Position numbers and translations under genes: made by a program. DNA of 64,000 nt from Caproicibacter sp047777415 (lineage in GTDB: Bacteria > Bacillota > Clostridia > Oscillospirales > Acutalibacteraceae), in the NCBI GenBank assembly GCA_047777415.1, contig JBKEEO010000002.1, positions 124,001-188,000 on the forward strand. Direction: 5' to 3'. The notes beneath the pieces were generated by a model. It ran no database searches, was not told where the DNA came from, and worked only from the letters and a program-made list of their open reading frames with translations. Below are positions 54,707 to 63,099 of this stretch, piece after piece; the stretch's first letter is position 1; every line of letters starts with the position of its first letter.

Positions 54707-54956
54707 AACATAAAATAAGTCAAACCGACGAGTAAGAGTAGTACTCCGGGGTGGCATTTTCAAAAGAGAGCCGCAGGCGGTGAAATTGCGGCGAAAATGT
54801 TCCGGACGAATGGGCTTATGAGGGCGGAATGAACGGCAGTTTTGCTCAGTAGTTTCCGACGGGATCTTCACCCGTTATCAAGGAAGCATGCATGAAAGTG
54901 CATGGAATGAGCGGGCGATTTTCGCCAACGTGGGTGGTACCGCAGGAGTTTATGCT
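54707..54956 (+). ncRNA. T-box leader, tryptophan-specific, 5' part (interrupted by ISL3)
   Basis: Stem I shows the usual AGAGAGCC and GGCGGTGAAATTGC features, and the specifier loop reads GAA-TGG-GCTTATGAG, so UGG (Trp) is at 54811-54813. The T-box sequence GTGGGTGGTACCGC follows at 54930-54943. The leader then breaks off at 54956, where an ISL3 element begins; its matching terminator lies 1.4 kb away at 56343-56379. The downstream transporter fits tryptophan control. Charged-tRNA switching can no longer work normally. Confidence 0.92.
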
Positions 54957-56336
54957 GGCTCTATGTCAATAGTTGGGGTAACCCAAAATGGAAACACCGA
55001 ATGGAGCGGCGTTAAGCTGCTCCATTTTTCGTTGAATGATGGAACATATGAAGAATGCGATTGCGGAAGCGACGAAAATTACGATAACCGTAGGCATTGC
55101 GTTTAAGAACCTTAATCTTGTTGTTAACCCCTTCGGTAAAACCGTTGGTGTAAGAGCAATCAAACGAATTTAGAATACCTCTTGACCAGCGAATCATGGT
55201 ATTTGCACAAGCAACAAATCTTGAAAGACCACTGTTTTGTGCGGCCATAATCCAATGGGATAGCGCTGTCCGTGCAGATTGACTATCGGGAGAATCCAGG
55301 ACTTTGAAAAACTGTTCTTTCAGAGAGTAGGCTGTCAGCAGACGGTTGCTGGCATAGAGCATAAGATCGACCTGTTGCTTTTGCTCTGGAGTGAGAAATT
55401 GGTATCGTTTGTTCAGCAAGATTCGGGAGCGTTTAAAATAAATTCTTCGGGTTTTGCTGAACTTTTTCTGTTCTTCCTTGCGAACGGCTTCAAAAGCCCA
55501 AAATACTTGACGAATGTAATGATATTTGTCAATGACATAATTTGAATTTTTAAAATATGTCTGAGCAATATTGGCATATATACTCCACATATCGCTGACG
55601 AAATGCTTCGTTTTAGAACGGTCAAGCCGGCCGAAATATTCTGTCAGTTTGTGGTTGTATCGAGCAGGAAGAATATCAAGGATTTGGTGACGAACCGGAT
55701 CGGTCAGAATGCACTGATATTTCTCGCCGCTTGTATTGCCTTTAAACTCATCAATCGACACAACTTCAGGTAATTGCTGCGGTTTTCCATAGTGGATACA
55801 ATCGAAAAGCCGGATAATAGTTGAAACAGATAGATTTACTTCACGTGCTACACTGGTGAAAGAACGCACGTCAGACAGCTTTGAAATGATATACGCGGCT
55901 AAACGATTTGTAATGCGGTGATATCTCGGCAGAAACGAGTTATCTTCAAAGAAACGCTTTCCACACAAAGAGCAGCGATACCGGCGCTTTCGGAGAATCA
56001 AACTAGTGTGTTTACCAAAAGCAGGGATGTCTTTTACTGTTTGACAACGGTAATCATGGACATAGCTGGTCCGATATCCACAGCAAGGGCAAACATGTGG
56101 CTTTCTTGGTAACTCAATAAAAATTTCCGTTTTATCGGGCAATTGCCTCACATTTTTTACGATTACCCCTTTTAATCCTAGCAATTTTTCGGTAGAATAA
56201 GTACAGAGCATATCGATGACCTCCAATATGGGATAGTGGTAATTTCCATTTTAAAGGTTTTTCATCGAATATGCTCTACTTTTTTGTTCTTTTTTCGCAG
56301 GCCTATTCGTCACACCCCAACATTTATTATAGAGCC
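54957..56336 (-). mobile_element. ISL3-family insertion sequence inside the Trp T-box
   Basis: A 1380-bp element flanked by the 8-bp duplication TTTATGCT (54949-54956 and 56337-56344), the size expected for ISL3. The ends are inverted repeats starting GGCTCTAT with TTGGGGT further in, and the GGCTCT start is typical of the family. The transposase is on the - strand, against the interrupted leader. Removing element and one repeat rebuilds a normal T-box antiterminator/terminator region. Confidence 0.95.
55012..56211 (-). CDS. ISL3-family transposase
   Basis: A 399-residue transposase with an N-terminal zinc-finger and HTH part (CPCCGYRTSYVHDY, RYRCSLCGKRFFEDN) and a C-terminal DDE_Tnp_ISL3 domain (SIDEFKGNTSGEKYQCILTD, VSDMWSIYANIAQTYF, NGFTEGVNNKIKVLKRNAYG carrying the final Glu). 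ATG 56211 follows GGAGGT; the further upstream TTG in the same frame lies on the ribosome site itself. It looks intact. Confidence 0.95.
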   Translation of the reverse strand: MLCTYSTEKLLGLKGVIVKNVRQLPDKTEIFIELPRKPHVCPCCGYRTSYVHDYRCQTVKDIPAFGKHTSLILRKRRYRCSLCGKRFFEDNSFLPRYHRITNRLAAYIISKLSDVRSFTSVAREVNLSVSTIIRLFDCIHYGKPQQLPEVVSIDEFKGNTSGEKYQCILTDPVRHQILDILPARYNHKLTEYFGRLDRSKTKHFVSDMWSIYANIAQTYFKNSNYVIDKYHYIRQVFWAFEAVRKEEQKKFSKTRRIYFKRSRILLNKRYQFLTPEQKQQVDLMLYASNRLLTAYSLKEQFFKVLDSPDSQSARTALSHWIMAAQNSGLSRFVACANTMIRWSRGILNSFDCSYTNGFTEGVNNKIKVLKRNAYGYRNFRRFRNRILHMFHHSTKNGAA

Positions 56337-56342
56337 TTTATG

Positions 56343-56379
56343 CTCTTGTCCCTGAGATTGCAGGGGCAAGAGTTTTTTT
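56343..56379 (+). terminator. T-box terminator left downstream of the ISL3 element
   Basis: CTCTTGTCCC (56343-56352) pairs with GGGGCAAGAG (56363-56372) and seven T follow. This is the regulated terminator of the Trp T-box. With the antiterminator partner now 1.4 kb upstream beyond the element, it should act constitutively on any transcript entering from the left. Confidence 0.9.
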
Positions 56380-56467
56380 GTTGCTGTTTGCAGAAAATCC
56401 CTTAACTTTAGGGAATCTTAATAAAAGTTACTTGCTTTGCATGAGGGTATACACGGAGGTGGTTGCA

Positions 56468-56542
56468 GTGTCGGATGGCTGGTGGCGAAAGCCGAATTTT
56501 AGTATTTCTTCTTACGATATTTTTTTCAGGAGGTTTCTTACA
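56468..56542 (+). other. In-frame leader segment with tandem Trp codons before trpX
   Basis: GTG 56468 stands 6 bases after GGAGGT and opens MSDGWWRKPNFSIS, which runs without stop into the TrpX frame. Two adjacent TGG codons lie at 56480-56485. Either it is an N-terminal extension used at times, or a relic of translation-based tryptophan sensing. TrpX itself has its own AGGAGG and a normal signal peptide from 56543. Confidence 0.4.
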
Positions 56543-57607
56543 ATGAAAAACATTGGTAAAAAATTTACAGCGGCGATTCTTGCCGTACTCATTTCCGGAG
56601 TGCTTGGTGCCTGTTCATCAGCCGATTCTGCATCCTCTGCGGCGGTTAGTTCCGGTTCTGAGTCTGTCAGCTCAGCTGAATCCACGGAGAATACAACGGA
56701 AAAAACGGCAAAAACAATTGGAGTTTTGCAATATGCCGTGAATCCATCCTTGGACAATTGCTATACCGGATTTATTAAAGGGCTAGAAGAATCCGGTTAT
56801 ATAGAAGGCGAAAATCTAACAGTTCATTTGCTGAATTCTCAGGCCGATGCCAACAATGCAAAAACAATGGCAAAAACAATGGTTGAAAAACAATATGACC
56901 TTGTGATGGGAATTGCGACTCCTGCCGCTATGGCTTTGTATGGTGCGGCAAAGTCAACGGATATCCCAACTGTCTTCACGGCAGTCAGTGATCCGATTGC
57001 GGCAGGGATAGTAAAGTCATTGGAAGAGCCCGGCGTCAATTGTACCGGTTCTGCGGATGTTTTGCCGCTGGAAAGCCAAATCAAACTGATTCGGGCATTT
57101 TTGCCGGATGCAAAGAAAATTGGAATTCTGCACACAACCAGTGAACCGAATTCCACATCCAGCTTAGAAAAATTCCAAAGCCTTGCGCCGAAATACGGTT
57201 TTGAAGTGGTTGAAATCGGTGTAACAGGTTCCTCCGATGTGGAACCGGCCGTGAAAACACTCATCTCAAAGGGTGTCGACTGCATCAATAATTTTACCGA
57301 TAACAACGTGGTTAACCATCTGCCAGGGCTCCTTCAGGCGGCAAATGAAGCGAATATCCCGATTTTTGGTTCCGAGGTGGAGCAGGTCAAAGACGGCTGT
57401 TTAGCTTCTGTCAGTATTGATTTTGTGGCTTTGGGAGAAGAAACCGGAAAGATGGCCGCAAAAATTCTGGATGGGACGGCTGATCCGGCATCCACACCGG
57501 TTTACGTAGTTGAGGATGGTAAACCTGTTTATAATGAAAATGTGATGAAACAGCTGGGGCTTTCTCTTCCGGAAGAGTATGCAACGGCTGAAAATGTGGC
57601 TGAGTAA
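56543..57607 (+). CDS. trpX: ABC transporter substrate-binding lipoprotein, tryptophan type
   Basis: A 354-residue lipoprotein with lipobox VLGACSS, a Ser/Glu-rich linker and the ABC_sub_bind fold of the TrpX group: IGVLQYAVNPSLDNCYTGFI, VMGIATPAAMAL, IPTVFTAVSDPIAAGIV and CLASVSIDFVALGEETGKMA. AGGAGG lies 9 bases before the ATG. The Trp-specific T-box upstream supports tryptophan as ligand. Operon partners are a permease and an ATPase. Expression is probably impaired by the ISL3 insertion and orphaned terminator unless a new promoter has arisen. Confidence 0.85.
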   Translation: MKNIGKKFTAAILAVLISGVLGACSSADSASSAAVSSGSESVSSAESTENTTEKTAKTIGVLQYAVNPSLDNCYTGFIKGLEESGYIEGENLTVHLLNSQADANNAKTMAKTMVEKQYDLVMGIATPAAMALYGAAKSTDIPTVFTAVSDPIAAGIVKSLEEPGVNCTGSADVLPLESQIKLIRAFLPDAKKIGILHTTSEPNSTSSLEKFQSLAPKYGFEVVEIGVTGSSDVEPAVKTLISKGVDCINNFTDNNVVNHLPGLLQAANEANIPIFGSEVEQVKDGCLASVSIDFVALGEETGKMAAKILDGTADPASTPVYVVEDGKPVYNENVMKQLGLSLPEEYATAENVAE

Positions 57608-57640
57608 CTAGCTGCAAAATGAAAATCGGAGGCGAATCAT

Positions 57641-58555
57641 ATGGGCGTTTTTCTGGGACTTCTAATCGGAGTGTTCCAGGAGGGGTTTGTTTACGGCATC
57701 ATGGCGCTTGGAATTTATATCACGTATCAAGTGCTGAATTTTCCTGACCTGACGGTGGAGGGAACGTTCCCACTGGGGTCCTGTGTAGCCGGTGTGATGA
57801 TTGCCTCTGGAATGAATCCGTGGCTGGCCTGTCTCGCAGCGTTTGTTGCCGGAGCGGCCGCCGGGGCGGTAACCGGACTGCTGCATGTCAAGTTGCGCAT
57901 AACCGATCTGTTGTCAGGCATTTTAGTGATGACGGCTTTGTGGAGCATCAATTTGGCTGTTACTTCCGGAAGTGCGGTGGTACCATTTTATAATCAGCCT
58001 ACCATTTACACGTCCGGCTTGGCATCGCTGATTCCGGATTCCCACAACAGTTTGCGCGCACTTGTGGTAGCGTTTGTCTCGTGCATGATTGTGAAAGTGC
58101 TGCTTGACCTGTATTTAAAGACAAAATCCGGTTTGCTGCTGCGTGCCGCCGGTAATAATCCGCGCTATGTTGTGGCTTTGGGGAAGGACCCCGGCAATAT
58201 GAAAATTCTCGGGCTGATGCTTGGAAACGGTTTGGCGTCGCTTTCCGGGTGTATATTGTGTCAAAGAGAGGAATCCGCCGATATTTACAGCGGCACAGGC
58301 ATGATTGTTTTGGGCCTTGCGGCCGTCATCGTAGGGGTGAATATTTTCGCCGGATTGAAATTTTTGCGCCCCACAACGGCGGTAGCACTGGGCGCGATTA
58401 TCTACCGCGGTGTGCTGGTGGGTGCTTTGCAGATGGGGCTGCCGACCAATTACATGAAATTGTTAATGGCAGTACTGCTTACCATTGTGTTGGTGGCGTA
58501 TAAAGCGGCTCCCATGGGAAGGGGGAAAAAATATGTCAACCGGACACAGGTTTGA
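57641..58555 (+). CDS. trpY: ABC transporter permease, tryptophan type
   Basis: A 304-residue inner-membrane permease of the BPD_transp_2 family with eight to nine helices. Landmarks are the opening FLGLLIGVFQEGFVYGIMAL, the conserved LNFPDLTVEGTFPLGSCVA and LRAAGNNPRYVVALGKDPGN, the loop that contacts the ATPase. It forms the channel for the substrate delivered by the binding protein encoded 33 bp upstream. Its end overlaps the ATPase gene by 23 bp. The gene name follows the T-box specificity and family pattern. Confidence 0.85.
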   Translation: MGVFLGLLIGVFQEGFVYGIMALGIYITYQVLNFPDLTVEGTFPLGSCVAGVMIASGMNPWLACLAAFVAGAAAGAVTGLLHVKLRITDLLSGILVMTALWSINLAVTSGSAVVPFYNQPTIYTSGLASLIPDSHNSLRALVVAFVSCMIVKVLLDLYLKTKSGLLLRAAGNNPRYVVALGKDPGNMKILGLMLGNGLASLSGCILCQREESADIYSGTGMIVLGLAAVIVGVNIFAGLKFLRPTTAVALGAIIYRGVLVGALQMGLPTNYMKLLMAVLLTIVLVAYKAAPMGRGKKYVNRTQV

Positions 58556-59348
58556 AACCGAAGCGCCTATTCTGGAGATGAACCACATCTACAAAACATT
58601 CAACAGCGGTTCAGTGAGTGAACTCAAATTGTTTGAGGATTTCAGCTTGTCTGTCAACCCCGGACAATTTGTGTGCATCATCGGAAGCAACGGCTCCGGC
58701 AAGACAACGCTGTTAAACTTGCTTTGCGGCAGCGAAACACCGGATGCGGGCGAAATTATGCTTGGGGGCGAAAATATCACAAAACAGCCCGAATTTGCCC
58801 GTTCCCGCCGCATTGGCCGCGTGTTTCAGGACCCGTCCCTTGGTACCTGTCCGCAGCTGACCATTTTGGAAAATATGTCACTGGCGGATCACAAAGGCAA
58901 ACGATATGGTTTGTCCAGCGGCGTTAGCCGAAAAAAAATCGATGAATACCGTTCCAAACTTGAACTTTTGAAACTAGGTCTTGAAGATAAACTCGATTTG
59001 CCGGTGGCAAACCTTTCGGGCGGACAGAGGCAAGCTTTGTCTTTGTTAATTTGCACGATGACACCGATTGATCTATTAATTTTAGACGAACACACGGCAG
59101 CGCTTGACCCGGCTTCCAGTGAAAACGTGATGGAATTGACGAGGCGCCTTGTGCTGGAACAACATTTGACAACGCTTATGGTAACTCACAATCTCCGTTT
59201 TGCGCTGGCTTACGGTGACCGCTTGCTCATGATGCACCGTGGAAGCGCTGTTTTGGATGTAAGTGATGGAGAAAAAGAAGCTTTGAGTCTTCATGATTTG
59301 ACGGATCGGTTTAATGAAATCAGTATTGAAGATGGAAATGATCTTTAA
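58533..59348 (+). CDS. trpZ: ABC transporter ATP-binding protein, tryptophan type
   Basis: A 271-residue ATPase that powers the transporter. Walker A is GSNGSGKTTLL, the Q-loop lies in RVFQDPSLG, the ABC signature is LSGGQRQALSL, Walker B LLILDEHTAALDP and the switch His MVTHNLRFA. ATG 58533 has AAGGGGG upstream and overlaps the permease end. The gene is followed by an AT-rich gap with the leu promoter, and no terminator is obvious. Confidence 0.9.
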   Translation: MSTGHRFETEAPILEMNHIYKTFNSGSVSELKLFEDFSLSVNPGQFVCIIGSNGSGKTTLLNLLCGSETPDAGEIMLGGENITKQPEFARSRRIGRVFQDPSLGTCPQLTILENMSLADHKGKRYGLSSGVSRKKIDEYRSKLELLKLGLEDKLDLPVANLSGGQRQALSLLICTMTPIDLLILDEHTAALDPASSENVMELTRRLVLEQHLTTLMVTHNLRFALAYGDRLLMMHRGSAVLDVSDGEKEALSLHDLTDRFNEISIEDGNDL

Positions 59349-59388
59349 ATATTTAGGAACTAGAAATTAAATTTTTTAACCAAAAGTC

Positions 59389-59417
59389 TTGACAGAAGGC
59401 TGTTTCTACGCTACAAT
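59389..59417 (+). promoter_or_regulatory. Promoter of the leu operon leader
   Basis: TTGACA (59389-59394), 17-bp spacer and TACAAT (59412-59417) form a strong sigma-A promoter. Transcription should begin near 59424 and enter the Leu T-box. Confidence 0.9.
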
Positions 59418-59423
59418 ACCTGT

Positions 59424-59709
59424 AAATTGAATCACGAAATGCGTTGAAAGGGACAAAAGCATTTGTTACCGAGTTTCAGAGAGCCGTTGTTAGCTGCGAA
59501 ACGGTACCGGGCAAATGTATAACTCGCCTTAGAGCAGTCCGCCGAAAGGTTTTCACACCTAGTAGAACGGAACGGTTTCTCCCCGTTAGAGGAGAGCTGC
59601 ATTGTTGGATGCAGGCTGAGTGGGCATTTTTAAAAAATGCCAACAAAGAGTGGTACCGCGACAGGATTTCACCGTCGTCTCTTTAAAGAGACGGCGGTGT
59701 TTTTGTTTT
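59424..59709 (+). ncRNA. T-box leader, leucine-specific
   Basis: An intact T-box riboswitch. Stem I contains AGAGAGCC, the specifier loop reads TAA-CTC-GCCTTAGAGC with CUC (Leu) at 59523-59525, and the T-box sequence AGAGTGGTACCGCG is at 59647-59660. The terminator stem CACCGTCGTCTCTTT (59670-59684) with its complement at 59685-59699 is followed by a T-rich run. Uncharged Leu tRNA would stabilise the antiterminator and switch on leuACDB. Confidence 0.95.
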
Positions 59710-59762
59710 CCCAATTTCATGCAAATCGTGATGAAATCAAATGATTGGATGGAGGTAATTGT

Positions 59763-61301
59763 ATGTCGGAATCCATGAGAAAAATCCAAATTTTTGACAC
59801 AACCCTGCGTGACGGCGAACAAAGCCCCGGATGCAGCATGAATCTGGGAGAAAAACTGGAAATGGCGGCCCAGTTGGAAGAACTGGGTGTGGATGTAATC
59901 GAGGCGGGTTTCGCGGTATCTTCTCCTGAAGATTTTGAATCCGTAAAGCAGATTTCATCGGTTTTGCAGAAAACAACGGTGGCTAGTCTTGCGCGCGCCG
60001 TAAAATCCGATATTGATACGGCTTATGATGCAGTAAAAGAAGCCAAAAAGCCGCGTATCCATGTGTTTCTTGCAAGCTCAGATATTCACCTGCAGCATAA
60101 GCTGCACATGACGCGGGACGAAATGCTCCGTCAAACAGGGGAGATGGTTCGTTACGCAAAAAGCCTGGTGGAGGACATAGAGTTTTCCGCGGAAGACGCA
60201 AGCAGAACGGATTGGGCATTTCTTGCCAAAGTATATGAAACGGCAATTGCCAACGGAGCGAATGTCATCAATGTGCCGGATACAGTGGGCTATGTGACGC
60301 CGCATGAAATGTTTGATTTGATTACTTATTTAAAGGCGAATGTAAAAGGCATCGAGAATGCGGTTATTTCCGTTCACTGTCATGATGACCTCGGTATGGC
60401 CGTTGCAAATTCCCTTGCCGCCGTGCGGGCCGGTGCCGATCAGGTGGAATGCACTGTGAACGGAATTGGGGAGCGTGCGGGAAACGCTTCTTTAGAAGAG
60501 ATCGTCATGGCGCTGAGGACAAGAAAATCGTATTATTGTGCAGAAACAGATGTGAACACAACGAAAATCTACAAAACCTGCCGAAAGCTTTCTGCCATCA
60601 CCGGTGTGCCGATTGGCCCAACCAAGGCAATTGTTGGAGCGAATGCCTTTGCACATGAGGCGGGAATTCATCAGCATGGAGTATTGAATAACCGCCTTAC
60701 TTATGAAATCATGACGCCCGAAAGCGTTGGAATTTCCCACAATACCATGGTTCTTGGAAAACATTCCGGCCACCATGCATTTGAGGAAAAGCTGAAATCA
60801 CTCGGATATAACCTGTCGCCGCAGGAGTTGCAGGGTGCTTTCACCGCGTTTAAGAAATTGGCGGATTTGAAAAAGAATGTGACGGATGCTGATTTGGAAG
60901 CATTGCTGTCCGGTTCGATGAAACAGGAAATTGAAGAGATTTACACATTGGAATCCTATGTGGTCAACACAAGTTCAGTCAATTCCGCTTCCGCAATGGT
61001 CAAGATTGGTGTGAAGGAATCGGAAGAGAAAAAAGTTCTGGAAGGAAACGGCGTCGGTGCAGGGCCAGTCAATGCTGCACTTTCTGCAATTGAATCGGTG
61101 ACGGAAAAAGGTTACACGCTGGAGAACTTCTCCATTCAGGCTGTTACGGAGGGCGAGGACGCACTCGGAGAGGTTGTTGTCCGGCTGAAAAATTCAAAAG
61201 GCACCATTGTAAGCGGTCGTGGACTGAATGTGGATATTATTGGTGCCAGCCTTCAGGCCTATGTAAACGCATTAAATCATATGGCAATGAGAAAGGAATA
61301 A
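59763..61301 (+). CDS. leuA: 2-isopropylmalate synthase
   Basis: A 512-residue enzyme condensing acetyl-CoA and 2-oxoisovalerate, the first step of leucine synthesis. The HMGL-like TIM barrel begins IFDTTLRDGEQSPG and carries the metal site SVHCHDDLGMAVANS and GIGERAGNASLEE. The C-terminal regulatory domain with GRGLNVDIIGASLQAYVNAL is present, so leucine feedback is expected. ATG 59763 follows GGAGGT by 6 bases. It is the first gene after the Leu T-box. Confidence 0.96.
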   Translation: MSESMRKIQIFDTTLRDGEQSPGCSMNLGEKLEMAAQLEELGVDVIEAGFAVSSPEDFESVKQISSVLQKTTVASLARAVKSDIDTAYDAVKEAKKPRIHVFLASSDIHLQHKLHMTRDEMLRQTGEMVRYAKSLVEDIEFSAEDASRTDWAFLAKVYETAIANGANVINVPDTVGYVTPHEMFDLITYLKANVKGIENAVISVHCHDDLGMAVANSLAAVRAGADQVECTVNGIGERAGNASLEEIVMALRTRKSYYCAETDVNTTKIYKTCRKLSAITGVPIGPTKAIVGANAFAHEAGIHQHGVLNNRLTYEIMTPESVGISHNTMVLGKHSGHHAFEEKLKSLGYNLSPQELQGAFTAFKKLADLKKNVTDADLEALLSGSMKQEIEEIYTLESYVVNTSSVNSASAMVKIGVKESEEKKVLEGNGVGAGPVNAALSAIESVTEKGYTLENFSIQAVTEGEDALGEVVVRLKNSKGTIVSGRGLNVDIIGASLQAYVNALNHMAMRKE

Positions 61302-61314
61302 GGAGGAACGCAAT

Positions 61315-62589
61315 ATGGGAATGACAATGACGCAGAAAATTTTGGCGGCACATGCAGGCTTGCCGGAAGTGAGGGCGGGTCAGCTGATTCGCGCAAAAGT
61401 GGATTTAGTGCTTGGGAATGATATTACAACTCCGGTCGCCATCCGTGAGTTTTATAACCACGGACTCAAGGATGTGTTCAATAAGGATAAAATTGCGATT
61501 GTACTGGACCATTTTGCGCCGAATAAGGATATTAAAGCTGCGGAACAGTGCAAACAATGCCGTGAATTTGCAAAAAGCAACGGTATTAAGCATTTTTATG
61601 ATGTGGGTAACATGGGCATTGAGCACGCGTTGCTGCCGGAACAGGGGTTAGTCGCCGCGGGAGAAGCGATAATCGGTGCGGATTCCCATACTTGCACTTA
61701 CGGTGCACTCGGCGCGTTTTCCACGGGAGTTGGTTCCACCGATATGGCTGCGGGTATGGCAACGGGGGAATGCTGGTTTAAGGTGCCATCCGCTATTCGT
61801 GTCCATCTGACTGGGAAACCGCAAAAATGGGTTGGCGGTAAAGATGTAGTTCTTACATTAATTGGTAAAATCGGCGTGGATGGAGCACGGTACAAATCTC
61901 TGGAATTTACAGGGGACGGCGTTGCAGCCTTGACAATGGATGACCGTTTCGCTATTGCAAATATGGCGATTGAAGCGGGTGCAAAAAATGGTATTTTCCC
62001 CGTGGATGAAACTGCAATTGCCTATATGAAAGGCCGCGTAAACAGGGAATATCAAATTTATGAGCCGGACACAGATGCAGAGTATGAGCGAACTGTGGAA
62101 ATCAATCTTTCCGAAATCCGTCCCGTCGTTGCATGTCCGCATCTGCCTTCCAACACAAAGCCTGTTGATCAGTTAAAAGAAATTAAAATCGATCAGGTTG
62201 TGATTGGCTCCTGCACAAACGGCCGACTCAGCGATTTGGCAACAGCGGCAAAACTGATGAAAGGTAAAAAGGTTGCTGAAAATGTCCGAGTGATTGTGAT
62301 TCCGGCAACACAGCGTATCTACCGTGAAGCGATGCGCTTAGGCTATCTCGACACGTTTATTGAAGCGGGATGCGCTGTTTCCACACCAACCTGCGGGCCG
62401 TGCCTTGGCGGTCACATGGGCATTATGGCAGCAGGCGAGCGCACAGTCGCAACAACGAATCGAAATTTTGTGGGGCGCATGGGAGACCCAACTTCAGAGG
62501 TCTATCTTGCAGGGCCGGCTGTCGCGGCAGCTTCCGCTGTTTTGGGCAGAATTGCATCGCCGGAAGAAATTGAAGAGGAGGAAGATTGA
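61315..62589 (+). CDS. leuC: 3-isopropylmalate dehydratase, large subunit
   Basis: A 424-residue aconitase-type subunit of isopropylmalate isomerase, of the shorter archaeal/clostridial LeuC type. The 4Fe-4S ligands are in IGSCTNGRLSD and TPTCGPCLGGHMG. Substrate-binding segments include GADSHTCTYGALGAFSTGVG. AGGAGG precedes the ATG, 13 bp after leuA. It works as a heterodimer with LeuD, which follows directly. Confidence 0.96.
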   Translation: MGMTMTQKILAAHAGLPEVRAGQLIRAKVDLVLGNDITTPVAIREFYNHGLKDVFNKDKIAIVLDHFAPNKDIKAAEQCKQCREFAKSNGIKHFYDVGNMGIEHALLPEQGLVAAGEAIIGADSHTCTYGALGAFSTGVGSTDMAAGMATGECWFKVPSAIRVHLTGKPQKWVGGKDVVLTLIGKIGVDGARYKSLEFTGDGVAALTMDDRFAIANMAIEAGAKNGIFPVDETAIAYMKGRVNREYQIYEPDTDAEYERTVEINLSEIRPVVACPHLPSNTKPVDQLKEIKIDQVVIGSCTNGRLSDLATAAKLMKGKKVAENVRVIVIPATQRIYREAMRLGYLDTFIEAGCAVSTPTCGPCLGGHMGIMAAGERTVATTNRNFVGRMGDPTSEVYLAGPAVAAASAVLGRIASPEEIEEEED

Positions 62590-62590
62590 T

Positions 62591-63076
62591 ATGCAGGCAA
62601 ACGGTAAAGTTTTTGTATTCGGTGACAATATCGACACAGATGTCATTATTCCCGCTCGGTACTTAAACAGTGCTGAACCGGAACATCTGGCATCGCACTG
62701 TATGGAGGATATTGACGCATCTTTCTCTCAGAAGGTTCGTCCGGGGGATATCATCGTAGGAGGCAGCAACTTTGGGTGCGGCTCTTCCCGTGAACACGCC
62801 CCACTTGCCATTAAATCGTGCGGAGTGTCCTGTGTGATTGCTAAAAGTTTTGCGCGCATTTTTTACCGCAATGCGATTAATATCGGATTGGCTATTCTCG
62901 AATGTCCGCAGGCTGCCGAGAACATTCGGCAGGGCGATGAGATTTCCGTTGACTTTGACAGCGGTATCATCACGAACAAAACGAAGGGCGAAACCTATCA
63001 GGCGGAGCCGTTTCCGGAATTTATTCGAGAAATCATCCGTGCGAATGGTCTTTTAAATTCATTAAGCAAATGCTAA
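62591..63076 (+). CDS. leuD: 3-isopropylmalate dehydratase, small subunit
   Basis: A 161-residue swivel domain subunit: GDNIDTDVIIPARYLN at the start and the substrate-binding loop GGSNFGCGSSREHAP, both diagnostic. The length matches short clostridial LeuD. The ATG lies one base after the leuC stop with AGAGGAGGA inside the leuC end, so translation is coupled. It completes isopropylmalate isomerase. Confidence 0.96.
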   Translation: MQANGKVFVFGDNIDTDVIIPARYLNSAEPEHLASHCMEDIDASFSQKVRPGDIIVGGSNFGCGSSREHAPLAIKSCGVSCVIAKSFARIFYRNAINIGLAILECPQAAENIRQGDEISVDFDSGIITNKTKGETYQAEPFPEFIREIIRANGLLNSLSKC

Positions 63077-63099
63077 ATGAATATTCGGAGGTGAAAAAT

